DNA from: Lachnospiraceae bacterium UBA1251
GTDB taxonomy: Bacteria; Bacillota; Clostridia; Lachnospirales; Lachnospiraceae
NCBI GenBank assembly: GCA_002308255.1
Contig: DBVZ01000005.1
Coordinates: 2,430-7,697, forward strand
Reading direction: 5' to 3'
Length of the DNA: 5,268 nt
Numbering within the stretch: position 1 is the first letter of the stretch; every line of letters starts with the position of its first letter. The notes beneath the pieces were generated by a model. That model did not search any database, was not told the DNA's origin, and was given only the letters and a program-made list of their open reading frames with translations. The position numbers and the translations under genes are program-made. Positions 1-4,776 of this stretch are shown here, piece after piece.

Positions 1-249
1 GCCAAAGCGGCGGAGAAAGAAGCCGAGAGAGCCGCAAGAGAAGCGGAGAGGGAAGCAAAGGCAAAAGAGAACGCGAAGAAACGCGCGATCAAATCCGTGG
101 GCTCGTCCGCAGCCGGCACGGTCGGCCGCGAGATCGGCAAGCAGGCGGGCAAGAAGTTCGGAACTTTCGGCAAGACGTTCGGCGGAAATGTCGGCTCGAG
201 CATCGCGAGAGGACTGTTCGCCACGATCGCTTCCTGGTTCGGAAAATAA
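1..249 (+). CDS. C-terminal end of a probable HerA-like (DUF853) ATPase, 5' partial
   Basis: The reading frame is open from the first base to the TAA at 247-249, giving the last 82 residues; the start lies outside the window. Residues 1 to about 30 of the fragment are almost entirely Ala, Glu, Lys and Arg and look like a charged helix or coiled coil. The rest is a Gly/Ser-rich tail with 'KSVGSSAAGTVGREIG' and ends in 'SWFGK'. DUF853/HerA-like P-loop ATPases (E. coli YjgR type) carry a similar charged linker followed by a short Gly-rich tail of the 'VGSxxGRxIxR' kind, and this is the basis of the call. The ATPase motifs themselves are not visible, so the family assignment is inference. The family is linked to DNA or chromosome handling, but its cellular role is poorly defined. 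It is probably a separate transcription unit from the downstream genes, because 425 bp and a promoter intervene. Confidence 0.65.
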   Translation, partial: AKAAEKEAERAAREAEREAKAKENAKKRAIKSVGSSAAGTVGREIGKQAGKKFGTFGKTFGGNVGSSIARGLFATIASWFGK

Positions 250-281
250 GAAAAAAGACAGAAAAAAGACAGAAAAAAGAA
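249..281 (+). repeat. Three-copy 11-bp purine-rich tandem repeat just after the stop codon
   Basis: AGAAAAAAGAC occurs at 249-259 and 260-270, followed by a third copy at 271-281 that ends AA instead of AC. The first copy begins on the last base of the upstream stop codon. The purine run continues to about 294. It is a simple-sequence tract that could vary in copy number by slippage. No function is evident. Confidence 0.8.
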
Positions 282-315
282 GAAAAAGCGAAAACGTTTA
301 CCCGGAAGGAGCGTC

Positions 316-376
316 TGTTCACAATTTGTCTACATTTTATTTAATAAAGTGTTACATGGTTTACAAATCGTGAACA
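316..376. repeat. Nested AT-rich inverted repeats (long imperfect dyad)
   Basis: The outer arms are TGTTCACAATTTGT (316-329) and ACAAATCGTGAACA (363-376), complementary at 13 of 14 positions; the only mismatch is A323 against C369. Inside them is a second dyad centred on T342, with arms ACATTTTATT (332-341) and AATAAAGTGT (343-352). These match at 9 of 10 positions, and the odd pair (T335/G349) can form a G-U wobble in RNA. The two dyads do not share a centre (346 and 342), leaving an asymmetric internal loop (2 nt on the left, 10 nt on the right). The element could be an operator pair, a 3'-UTR stem-loop or a degraded mobile fragment. No T-run follows it on either strand, so it is not a standard intrinsic terminator. 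Confidence 0.65.
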
Positions 377-384
377 TATTCGTC

Positions 385-416
385 CGATATACTTACATCA
401 TCAAGACGATATACTT
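385..416 (+). repeat. Direct repeat CGATATACTT, 22-bp spacing
   Basis: The 10-mer CGATATACTT occurs at 385-394 and again at 407-416, two turns of the helix apart. Each copy contains TATACT, which resembles a -10 box, but no acceptable -35 box lies 16-18 bp upstream of either. I therefore do not call promoters here. Confidence 0.5.
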
Positions 417-429
417 TTTCTTTTTCATA

Positions 430-443
430 GCCGTGCAAACGGC
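430..443. other. Small hairpin with a GCAA tetraloop
   Basis: GCCGT (430-434) pairs with ACGGC (439-443) around the loop GCAA, a GNRA-type tetraloop if transcribed on the + strand. The stem is only 5 bp. It sits between a pyrimidine-rich run at 414-425 and the larger hairpin at 466-496. It may be a structural part of an untranslated RNA, or chance. Confidence 0.4.
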
Positions 444-465
444 AACTCCTTCCCTTTATAAAAAT

Positions 466-496
466 AGAAGGCACTGCGCAGAAGGCAGTGCCTTCT
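466..496. terminator. Strong intergenic hairpin, terminator-like, with its T-run on the - strand side
   Basis: AGAAGGCACTGC (466-477) and GCAGTGCCTTCT (485-496) form a perfect 12-bp stem with a 7-nt loop (478-484). On the + strand the hairpin is followed by GACATTCTCC, a poor U-run. On the - strand it is followed by ATTTTTATAAAG (complement of 454-465), a reasonable U-run. The best-formed intrinsic terminator therefore faces the - strand, although no - strand gene is visible to its right. It may still end transcripts of the upstream gene at 1-249 in the + direction with lower efficiency. The structure is certain at sequence level; the direction of use is inference. Confidence 0.6.
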
Positions 497-499
497 GAC

Positions 500-556
500 A
501 TTCTCCGGAAAAACCGTTCCCTGATTCAGCCCCGGCAGGAATTCTCCAAAAAAACC
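500..556 (+). repeat. Imperfect short direct repeat upstream of the promoter
   Basis: ATTCTCCGGAAAAACC (500-515) recurs as ATTCTCCAAAAAAACC (541-556), 14 of 16 identical, 41 bp apart. The second copy ends 12 bp before the -35 box. It could be a duplicated binding site or a short sequence duplication; I know of no factor that matches it. Confidence 0.35.
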
Positions 557-568
557 CCGAAAAATAAT

Positions 569-596
569 TTGCTTTCCTTCATAAATATGATATAAT
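569..596 (+). promoter_or_regulatory. Sigma-A type promoter for the aminotransferase-dgt-dnaG-rpoD operon
   Basis: A -35 box TTGCTT (569-574; 4 of 6 to TTGACA) and a perfect -10 box TATAAT (591-596) are separated by 16 bp. TGA directly before the -10 box supplies an extended -10 (TGN) element. Initiation is expected around 602-605, giving a leader of about 70 nt before the ATG at 675. The A-rich stretch at 547-567 lies where an UP-like element would be. No other convincing promoter was found between here and rpoD. Confidence 0.8.
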
Positions 597-602
597 ATCT
601 TG

Positions 603-674
603 CCTTACTATCTAAATGTGTCCTGCGGGACACGGGACGGGCATCAAATTCTGTCAGGCAGAGGTGATGGGAAA
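603..674 (+). promoter_or_regulatory. Structured 5' leader of the aminotransferase mRNA
   Basis: Two hairpins can be drawn by eye. The first is GTGTCC (618-623) with GGACAC (628-633) around TGCG, giving C(UGCG)G, a stable UNCG-type tetraloop. The second pairs CATCA (642-646) with TGATG (665-669) and TCTG (650-653) with CAGA (659-662), with a small internal loop and a 5-nt apical loop (654-658). Its 3' strand covers the Shine-Dalgarno bases 661-668. Such a fold would limit ribosome access until opened. The leader does not resemble any riboswitch class I can recall, and a regulatory role is inference. Confidence 0.45.
661..668 (+). promoter_or_regulatory. Ribosome binding site deciding the aminotransferase start
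   Basis: GAGGTGAT is an 8-base match to the complement of the 16S rRNA 3' end. It lies 6 nt before the ATG at 675, so it fixes that ATG as the start rather than the in-frame TTG at 600. Confidence 0.85.
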
Positions 675-1889
675 ATGAGAGTCTTTACCAAGTCTTCAAA
701 GCTGGAGAACGTATTGTATGACATCCGGGGACCGGTCATGGACGAGGCGGCCAGAATGGAAGAGGCCGGCGAGAAGATCCTCAAGCTTAATATAGGCAAT
801 CCGGCTCCGTTCGGGTTTTCCGCGCCGGAGGAAGTCATCAAGGATATGATCTCCAATCTGCGCGATTCGGAAGGGTACTCGGATTCCAAGGGAATCTGGG
901 CGGCGAGAAAAGCGATCATGCAGTACTCGCAGATCAAGCACCTGCCGAACGTGTCCATGAACGGCATCTACACCGGGAACGGTGTTTCCGAACTGATCAA
1001 TCTGTGTATGCAGGCACTGCTCAGCGAAGGGGATGAAGTGCTCATTCCCGCGCCGGACTATCCGCTCTGGACCGCATGCGTCAATCTGGCGGGCGGAAAA
1101 GCGGCTCATTATATCTGCGACGAGCAGGCTGACTGGTATCCGGACGTAAAGGATATCGAATCGAAGATCACCGACAGGACCAAGGCGATCGTCGTCATCA
1201 ATCCGAACAACCCGACAGGCGCGGTGTATCCGAAGGAGCTCCTTCTTGAGATCGTCGAGATCGCGCGCCGCCATGAGCTGATCATCTTCTCCGACGAGAT
1301 CTACGACCGGCTCATCATGGACGGGGTCGAACACACTTCGATCGCTTCGCTCGCGCCGGATCTTTTCTGCGTTACGTTCTCGGGACTGTCGAAATCCCAC
1401 ATGATCGCGGGCTTCAGGATCGGGTGGATGGTCCTTTCGGGAAACAAGGATCTTGCGAGAGACTATATCGAGGGCATCAAAATGCTCTCCAACATGCGTC
1501 TTTGCTCCAATGTCCCCGCGCAGTCCATCGTTCAGACGGCCCTATGGGGATACCAGAGCGTGGAAGAATATGTAAAGCCGGACGGGAGACTGACGCGGCA
1601 GCGCGATTTCATTTACAAAGCGCTGAACGATATCCCCGGGATCTCGGCGGTGAAGCCGAAAGGGGCTTTCTACATCTTCCCGAAGATCGACACGGCGAAG
1701 TTCGGCGTGACGGACGACATGCAGTTCGCTCTGGATTTCCTGAAAGAGAAGAAGGTCATGGTCGTACAGGGGACCGGTTTCAACTGGATCGCGCCGGATC
1801 ATTTCCGGATCGTGTACCTGCCGAGGCTTGAGATCCTTGAGGAATCCATGAAGAAACTGAAGGATTTCATGGCGGGGTACCATCAGTAA
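675..1889 (+). CDS. alaA: AlaA-type pyridoxal-phosphate aminotransferase (glutamate-pyruvate)
   Basis: This 404-residue protein is a fold-type I PLP aminotransferase of class I/II. It closely resembles E. coli AlaA (YfbQ) along its length, sharing 'KSSKLENV-YDIRGPV', 'LKLNIGNPAPFGF', 'DYPLWTA' and a C-terminal 'GYHQ'. AlaA transfers the amino group of glutamate to pyruvate, making alanine and 2-oxoglutarate in the cytosol. Visible active-site elements are GNGVSE (101-106, cofactor phosphate region), NPNNPTG (176-182, with N179 at the cofactor ring position), D207 and Y210 in 'SDEIYDRL', K240 in 'GLSKSHMIAGFRIGW' as the Schiff-base lysine, and R378 in 'HFRIVYLPR' for the substrate carboxylate. 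The ATG at 675 is chosen because of its strong ribosome binding site, its family-like N-terminus and a promoter too close to permit the TTG at 600. It heads the operon, 4 bp before dgt. Substrate preference is inferred from similarity; a different amino-acid specificity is possible. Confidence 0.93.
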   Translation: MRVFTKSSKLENVLYDIRGPVMDEAARMEEAGEKILKLNIGNPAPFGFSAPEEVIKDMISNLRDSEGYSDSKGIWAARKAIMQYSQIKHLPNVSMNGIYTGNGVSELINLCMQALLSEGDEVLIPAPDYPLWTACVNLAGGKAAHYICDEQADWYPDVKDIESKITDRTKAIVVINPNNPTGAVYPKELLLEIVEIARRHELIIFSDEIYDRLIMDGVEHTSIASLAPDLFCVTFSGLSKSHMIAGFRIGWMVLSGNKDLARDYIEGIKMLSNMRLCSNVPAQSIVQTALWGYQSVEEYVKPDGRLTRQRDFIYKALNDIPGISAVKPKGAFYIFPKIDTAKFGVTDDMQFALDFLKEKKVMVVQGTGFNWIAPDHFRIVYLPRLEILEESMKKLKDFMAGYHQ

Positions 1890-1893
1890 CGAC

Positions 1894-2904
1894 ATGCTTA
1901 TCAGAGAAGAGATCGAACAGCGGGAAAAGAAAATACTCAGCCCTTATGCGTCTTTGGCGGCCGCCTCGAGAGGGCGGCTTGCGGAGGAGGAGCCCTGCGA
2001 TATCCGCACCTGCTACCAGCGGGACCGGGACCGGATCATCCACTGCAAGGCGTTCCGGAGGCTGAAGGATAAGACGCAGGTCTTCCTGTCACCGCAGGGA
2101 GATCATTACAGAACGCGCCTTATGCACACGCTGGAGGTCTCCCAGACGTCGAGGACCGTCGCGAAAGCGCTGATGCTGAACGAGGACCTCGTCGAGGCGA
2201 TCGCGCTCGGGCATGATCTCGGGCACACGCCGTTCGGCCATGCCGGGGAGAGAGCCCTGGCGGCTGTCTGCCCGCTCGGATTCAAGCACAACGAGCAGAG
2301 CATCCGCGTCGTTGACCGTCTGGAAAAAGGCGGCGAGGGCCTGAACCTCACCTGGGAGGTGCGGGACGGGATCCTGAACCACCAGACGTCCAGACATCCC
2401 TCCACGCTGGAGGGACAGATCGTGCGGCTCTGCGACAAGATCTCCTACATCCATCACGATATGGATGACGGAGAGAGGGCGGGGATCCTGAAGGAAGAGG
2501 ACATCCCGGAGCACCTTCGGGAAATGCTCGGGCGCTCGACAAAAGAGCGGCTGAATACGATGATCCACGACATTATCCGCGCCTCGAGAGGGAAAAAGGA
2601 GATCCTGATGTCGGAGGACGTCGCGGAGGCGATGGCGGAAATGCGCCGGTTCATGTTTGAACGCCTCTATACGAACCCCAAGGCGAAAATGGAGGAAGTC
2701 AAGGCCACGGCGATGCTGCAGGAGCTGTACGGGTATTACACCGATCACCCGGACGCCATGGGCTCCGAATACTACGCGATGATCGCCGAAAAAGGGGAGA
2801 AGCCGGAACGGGCGGTGTGCGACTATATTTCCGGCATGACGGATCAGTATTCGATCGCGAAGTTCAAGCAGATCTATGTGCCGCGGTCGTGGGAGAAATA
2901 CTAG
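1894..2904 (+). CDS. dgt: dGTPase-like HD-domain deoxynucleotide triphosphohydrolase
   Basis: This 336-residue protein belongs to the dGTPase (Dgt) family of HD-domain metalloenzymes, which convert dNTPs to deoxynucleosides plus triphosphate and so limit the dNTP pool. The HD metal-binding set is complete: H78 in 'RLMHTLEVSQ', H107-D108 in 'GHDLGHTPFGHAGE', and D181 in 'LCDKISYIHHDMDD'. Accessory histidines H111 and H116 are also present. The N-terminal 'RDRDRIIHCKAFRRLKDKTQVF' and 'GDHYRTRL' segments are family hallmarks. The length fits the short type common in Gram-positive bacteria, not the roughly 500-residue enterobacterial Dgt. The ATG lies 4 bp after the aminotransferase stop with no good Shine-Dalgarno sequence, so translational coupling is likely. 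Only 3 bp separate it from dnaG, tying dNTP control to priming. Strict dGTP specificity cannot be read from sequence; several homologues act on multiple dNTPs. Confidence 0.92.
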   Translation: MLIREEIEQREKKILSPYASLAAASRGRLAEEEPCDIRTCYQRDRDRIIHCKAFRRLKDKTQVFLSPQGDHYRTRLMHTLEVSQTSRTVAKALMLNEDLVEAIALGHDLGHTPFGHAGERALAAVCPLGFKHNEQSIRVVDRLEKGGEGLNLTWEVRDGILNHQTSRHPSTLEGQIVRLCDKISYIHHDMDDGERAGILKEEDIPEHLREMLGRSTKERLNTMIHDIIRASRGKKEILMSEDVAEAMAEMRRFMFERLYTNPKAKMEEVKATAMLQELYGYYTDHPDAMGSEYYAMIAEKGEKPERAVCDYISGMTDQYSIAKFKQIYVPRSWEKY

Positions 2905-2907
2905 GAA

Positions 2908-4692
2908 ATGCGGTATTCAGAGGAACTCATAGAAGAGATCAGGGCGAGGAACGATATCGTCGACGTGATCGGCGAGCACGTGAAACTCCGCCGGACCGGA
3001 GGCAGTTACGTGGGTCTCTGCCCGTTCCACGCGGAAAAAACGCCGTCCTTCTCCGTGAGTCCCGACCGGCAGCTTTACTATTGCTTCGGATGCCACGCCG
3101 CCGGAAATGTGATCACGTTTGAGATGCAGTACCAGAACGCCGGATTCCTCGAGGCGGTCCAGATGCTGGCCGACCGGGCCGGGATCGAGCTGCCGAAGCA
3201 GGAATTTACGAAAGAGGCGAAGGAGAAGGAGGACCGCAGGGAGCTCTTTCTCGAGGCGTACCGCGCGGCGGCGGCCTATTATATTTACAAGCTGGGAACG
3301 CCGCAGGGGAAAACGGGGCTACAGTACCTGAAGAGCAGGGGCCTCTCCGACGAGACCATCAAACGCTTCGGACTCGGGTATGCCGGCAAATACAGCGATG
3401 AGCTGTATCAGTATTTGAAAAAAAAGAAGAATTTCGATGACAGGATCCTGGCGGATTCCGGTCTGTTTACATATAACGAGAAATACGGTTTCTCGGACCG
3501 CTTCTGGAACCGCGTGATGTTCCCGATCTGCGACGTGAGGGGACGGGTGATCGGATTCGGAGGCCGCGTCATGGGCGACGGGAAGCCGAAATACCTGAAC
3601 TCCCCGGAATCGGAACTCTTTAATAAGAGACTGAATCTGTTCGGGCTTCAGATCGCGAGGGCGCACGGAAGGGAGAAAATGTTTCTGTGCGAAGGCTACA
3701 TGGACGCGATCTCCCTGCATCAGGCGGGGATCGAAAATGCAGTCGCCTCCCTGGGAACCGCACTCACCCCGCAGCAGGCAAGGCTCCTGTCGAGATATAC
3801 GAAAGAAGTGTATCTTATGTACGACAGCGACGGGGCCGGCGTCAATGCCGCCGTCCGCGCCGTACCGATCCTGATGGAAGCGGGCCTTGGCACGAGGATT
3901 GTCGATCTCAGGCCCCATAAGGATCCGGACGAGTTCATCAAAACGCTCGGAAAAGAGGTCCTGGAGGAACGGATCCGGAACGCGGAGAACGGGTTCCTGT
4001 TTACGATCCGGCAGCTCAGCACCGAATTTGACCTGCGGGATCCGGAGGGAAAGACGAGGTTCGAACGGGCTGCCGCCGCGAGACTGGCGACGTTCGCGGA
4101 CGAACTAGAAAGAAACAATTATACGGAAGCGGTCTGCCGGCACTACAGGATCCAGCCGGAGGCCATGAAAAGGCTCATCGGGCGGATCGCCGCGGAAGGG
4201 ACGCAGGCGGAGCGCTACCGGGAGCCGAAGAGCGGAATACGTAAAAAATCAGAGGACGGCACGAAGGTGACACAGAAGAGAATGCTCTCTTTCCTCGCCG
4301 GCTATCCCGACGCCTATGAGGCATCCGCGGGACTCGTCGGACCGGAGGACTTTTTCGACCCGATGTGCCGGAGAATCGCTGATTTATTATATGAACAGCT
4401 TCGGAACGGGGGCGCCATGGAGGCGCGGCTCCTGAATTCGTTCAGTGAACTCGAGGAGCAGAAAGAAGCCGCAGCTGTTCTCGAAGGCCGCATTGAAGCG
4501 GCCGATCAGGCTGCCCTTGACCGGGCATTTACCGACACCGTCATAAAGCTCATGAAACAAAGCAATGCAATGCATATGGATGCATGGAACGGCGATATGG
4601 ACGAACTGTCCCGCCTTATGGAAAAGAAGGCTTTGATCGAGCGTTTTGAGGGGGAAGGGAAAGTGCTTCATGTCGCATTCCGCGAGCGGTGA
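2908..4692 (+). CDS. dnaG: DNA primase DnaG
   Basis: This 594-residue protein is a full-length bacterial primase, close to the usual 580-605 residues. It makes the short RNA primers for lagging-strand and origin synthesis and works with the replicative helicase. Domains in order: an N-terminal CHC2 zinc finger (C38, H41, C59, C62; 'CPFHAEKTPSFSVSP'); the RNA polymerase core, with 'RVMFPI' (202-207), 'FGGR' (217-220) and 'KPKYLNSPES' (226-235); a TOPRIM fold with E262 in 'CEGYMDA', D306 and D308 in 'YDSDGAG', and D339 and D341 in 'KDPDEF' as the expected Mg-binding residues; a basic linker around 430-455; and a C-terminal helicase-binding domain to residue 594. All key residues are present. 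The start follows the dgt stop by 3 bp. GGGAG at 2891-2895 sits 12 nt upstream, a long spacing, so coupling to dgt translation is plausible. It is followed by rpoD after 84 bp. Confidence 0.98.
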   Translation: MRYSEELIEEIRARNDIVDVIGEHVKLRRTGGSYVGLCPFHAEKTPSFSVSPDRQLYYCFGCHAAGNVITFEMQYQNAGFLEAVQMLADRAGIELPKQEFTKEAKEKEDRRELFLEAYRAAAAYYIYKLGTPQGKTGLQYLKSRGLSDETIKRFGLGYAGKYSDELYQYLKKKKNFDDRILADSGLFTYNEKYGFSDRFWNRVMFPICDVRGRVIGFGGRVMGDGKPKYLNSPESELFNKRLNLFGLQIARAHGREKMFLCEGYMDAISLHQAGIENAVASLGTALTPQQARLLSRYTKEVYLMYDSDGAGVNAAVRAVPILMEAGLGTRIVDLRPHKDPDEFIKTLGKEVLEERIRNAENGFLFTIRQLSTEFDLRDPEGKTRFERAAAARLATFADELERNNYTEAVCRHYRIQPEAMKRLIGRIAAEGTQAERYREPKSGIRKKSEDGTKVTQKRMLSFLAGYPDAYEASAGLVGPEDFFDPMCRRIADLLYEQLRNGGAMEARLLNSFSELEEQKEAAAVLEGRIEAADQAALDRAFTDTVIKLMKQSNAMHMDAWNGDMDELSRLMEKKALIERFEGEGKVLHVAFRER

Positions 4693-4776
4693 GTTCGGGG
4701 AAGGCAGCGGGACAAGGCAGCAGCCCGGAAGAAGTGGGAAACTTCTTAAAGCTTACATTTAAAGGAGATGGTATCT
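4693..4776 (+). promoter_or_regulatory. dnaG-rpoD spacer with a weak hairpin and no clear promoter
   Basis: The spacer contains AAGAAGT (4729-4735) and ACTTCTT (4741-4747), a 7-bp stem with loop GGGAA. Only two T's end the stem and A's follow, so it is not a convincing terminator. I see no -35/-10 pair with proper spacing. In E. coli the equivalent spacer holds an mRNA processing site that lets dnaG and rpoD levels differ; a similar role here is only an analogy. Confidence 0.4.
4761..4767 (+). promoter_or_regulatory. Ribosome binding site of rpoD
   Basis: AAAGGAG lies 9 nt before the ATG at 4777, a near-ideal match and spacing. An in-frame ATG at 4768 directly abuts this site and is therefore unlikely to be the start. 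It is one of the two strong ribosome binding sites of the operon, stronger than those of dgt and dnaG. Confidence 0.85.

Larger units (their letters stand above)
250..568. other. Long AT-rich intergenic region without a supported gene
   Basis: Between the upstream stop and the promoter there are 319 bp in which I find no supported protein gene on either strand. It holds, in order, the purine tandem repeat, a cre-like sequence at 289-302, the nested dyad at 316-376, the CGATATACTT repeat, a tetraloop hairpin, the 12-bp stem hairpin and the ATTCTCC repeat. Its base composition contrasts with the GC-rich genes on both sides, as is normal for Clostridia intergenic DNA. A small non-coding RNA cannot be excluded. 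Confidence 0.6.

Noticed and set aside
316..330. DnaA-box-like sequence CTGTTCACA and possible origin
   Set aside because: Only about 6 of 9 positions match the DnaA consensus, there is no cluster of boxes, and dnaA/dnaN are not nearby.
188..373. 61-codon + strand frame overlapping the end of the first gene
   Set aside because: Half lies out of frame inside the upstream coding region and the rest is the A-rich tandem repeat; no credible ribosome site.
385..415. Promoters using the TATACT boxes at 388-393 and 410-415
   Set aside because: No -35-like hexamer occurs at 16-18 bp spacing for either, and there is no extended -10 element.
600..674. TTG start at 600 extending the aminotransferase by 25 residues
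   Set aside because: The extension has no ribosome binding site, overlaps the predicted transcription start, and is absent from the AlaA family; the ATG at 675 has an 8-base Shine-Dalgarno match.
696..1400. 234-codon open frame on the - strand inside the aminotransferase gene
   Set aside because: It lies wholly antisense to a well-supported gene, encodes a low-complexity Arg/Asp-rich sequence, and is the expected mirror of GC-rich codon use.
1956..1978. Adjacent NotI and XhoI-like sites and a GC hairpin early in dgt, suggestive of a cloning linker
   Set aside because: They encode AAASRGRL in frame at a position where family members have similar residues, so this is natural coding sequence.
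1963..2592. Exact 12-bp repeat GCCTCGAGAGGG at 1963-1974 and 2581-2592
   Set aside because: Both copies encode Ala-Ser-Arg-Gly in frame in dgt; biased codon use explains it.
2089..2748. 219-codon open frame on the - strand inside dgt
   Set aside because: Antisense shadow of a conserved gene with no recognisable motif.
3319..3918. 199-codon open frame on the - strand inside dnaG
   Set aside because: Antisense shadow overlapping the primase catalytic region; no motif or ribosome site.
4570..4585. Dyad ATGCAT-ATGG-ATGCAT near the end of dnaG
   Set aside because: Lies in conserved coding frame, has no T-run, and six-base palindromes of this kind are expected by chance.
4768..4770. Alternative rpoD start three codons upstream
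   Set aside because: It directly abuts the Shine-Dalgarno sequence with no spacing; the ATG at 4777 has a 9-nt spacing.
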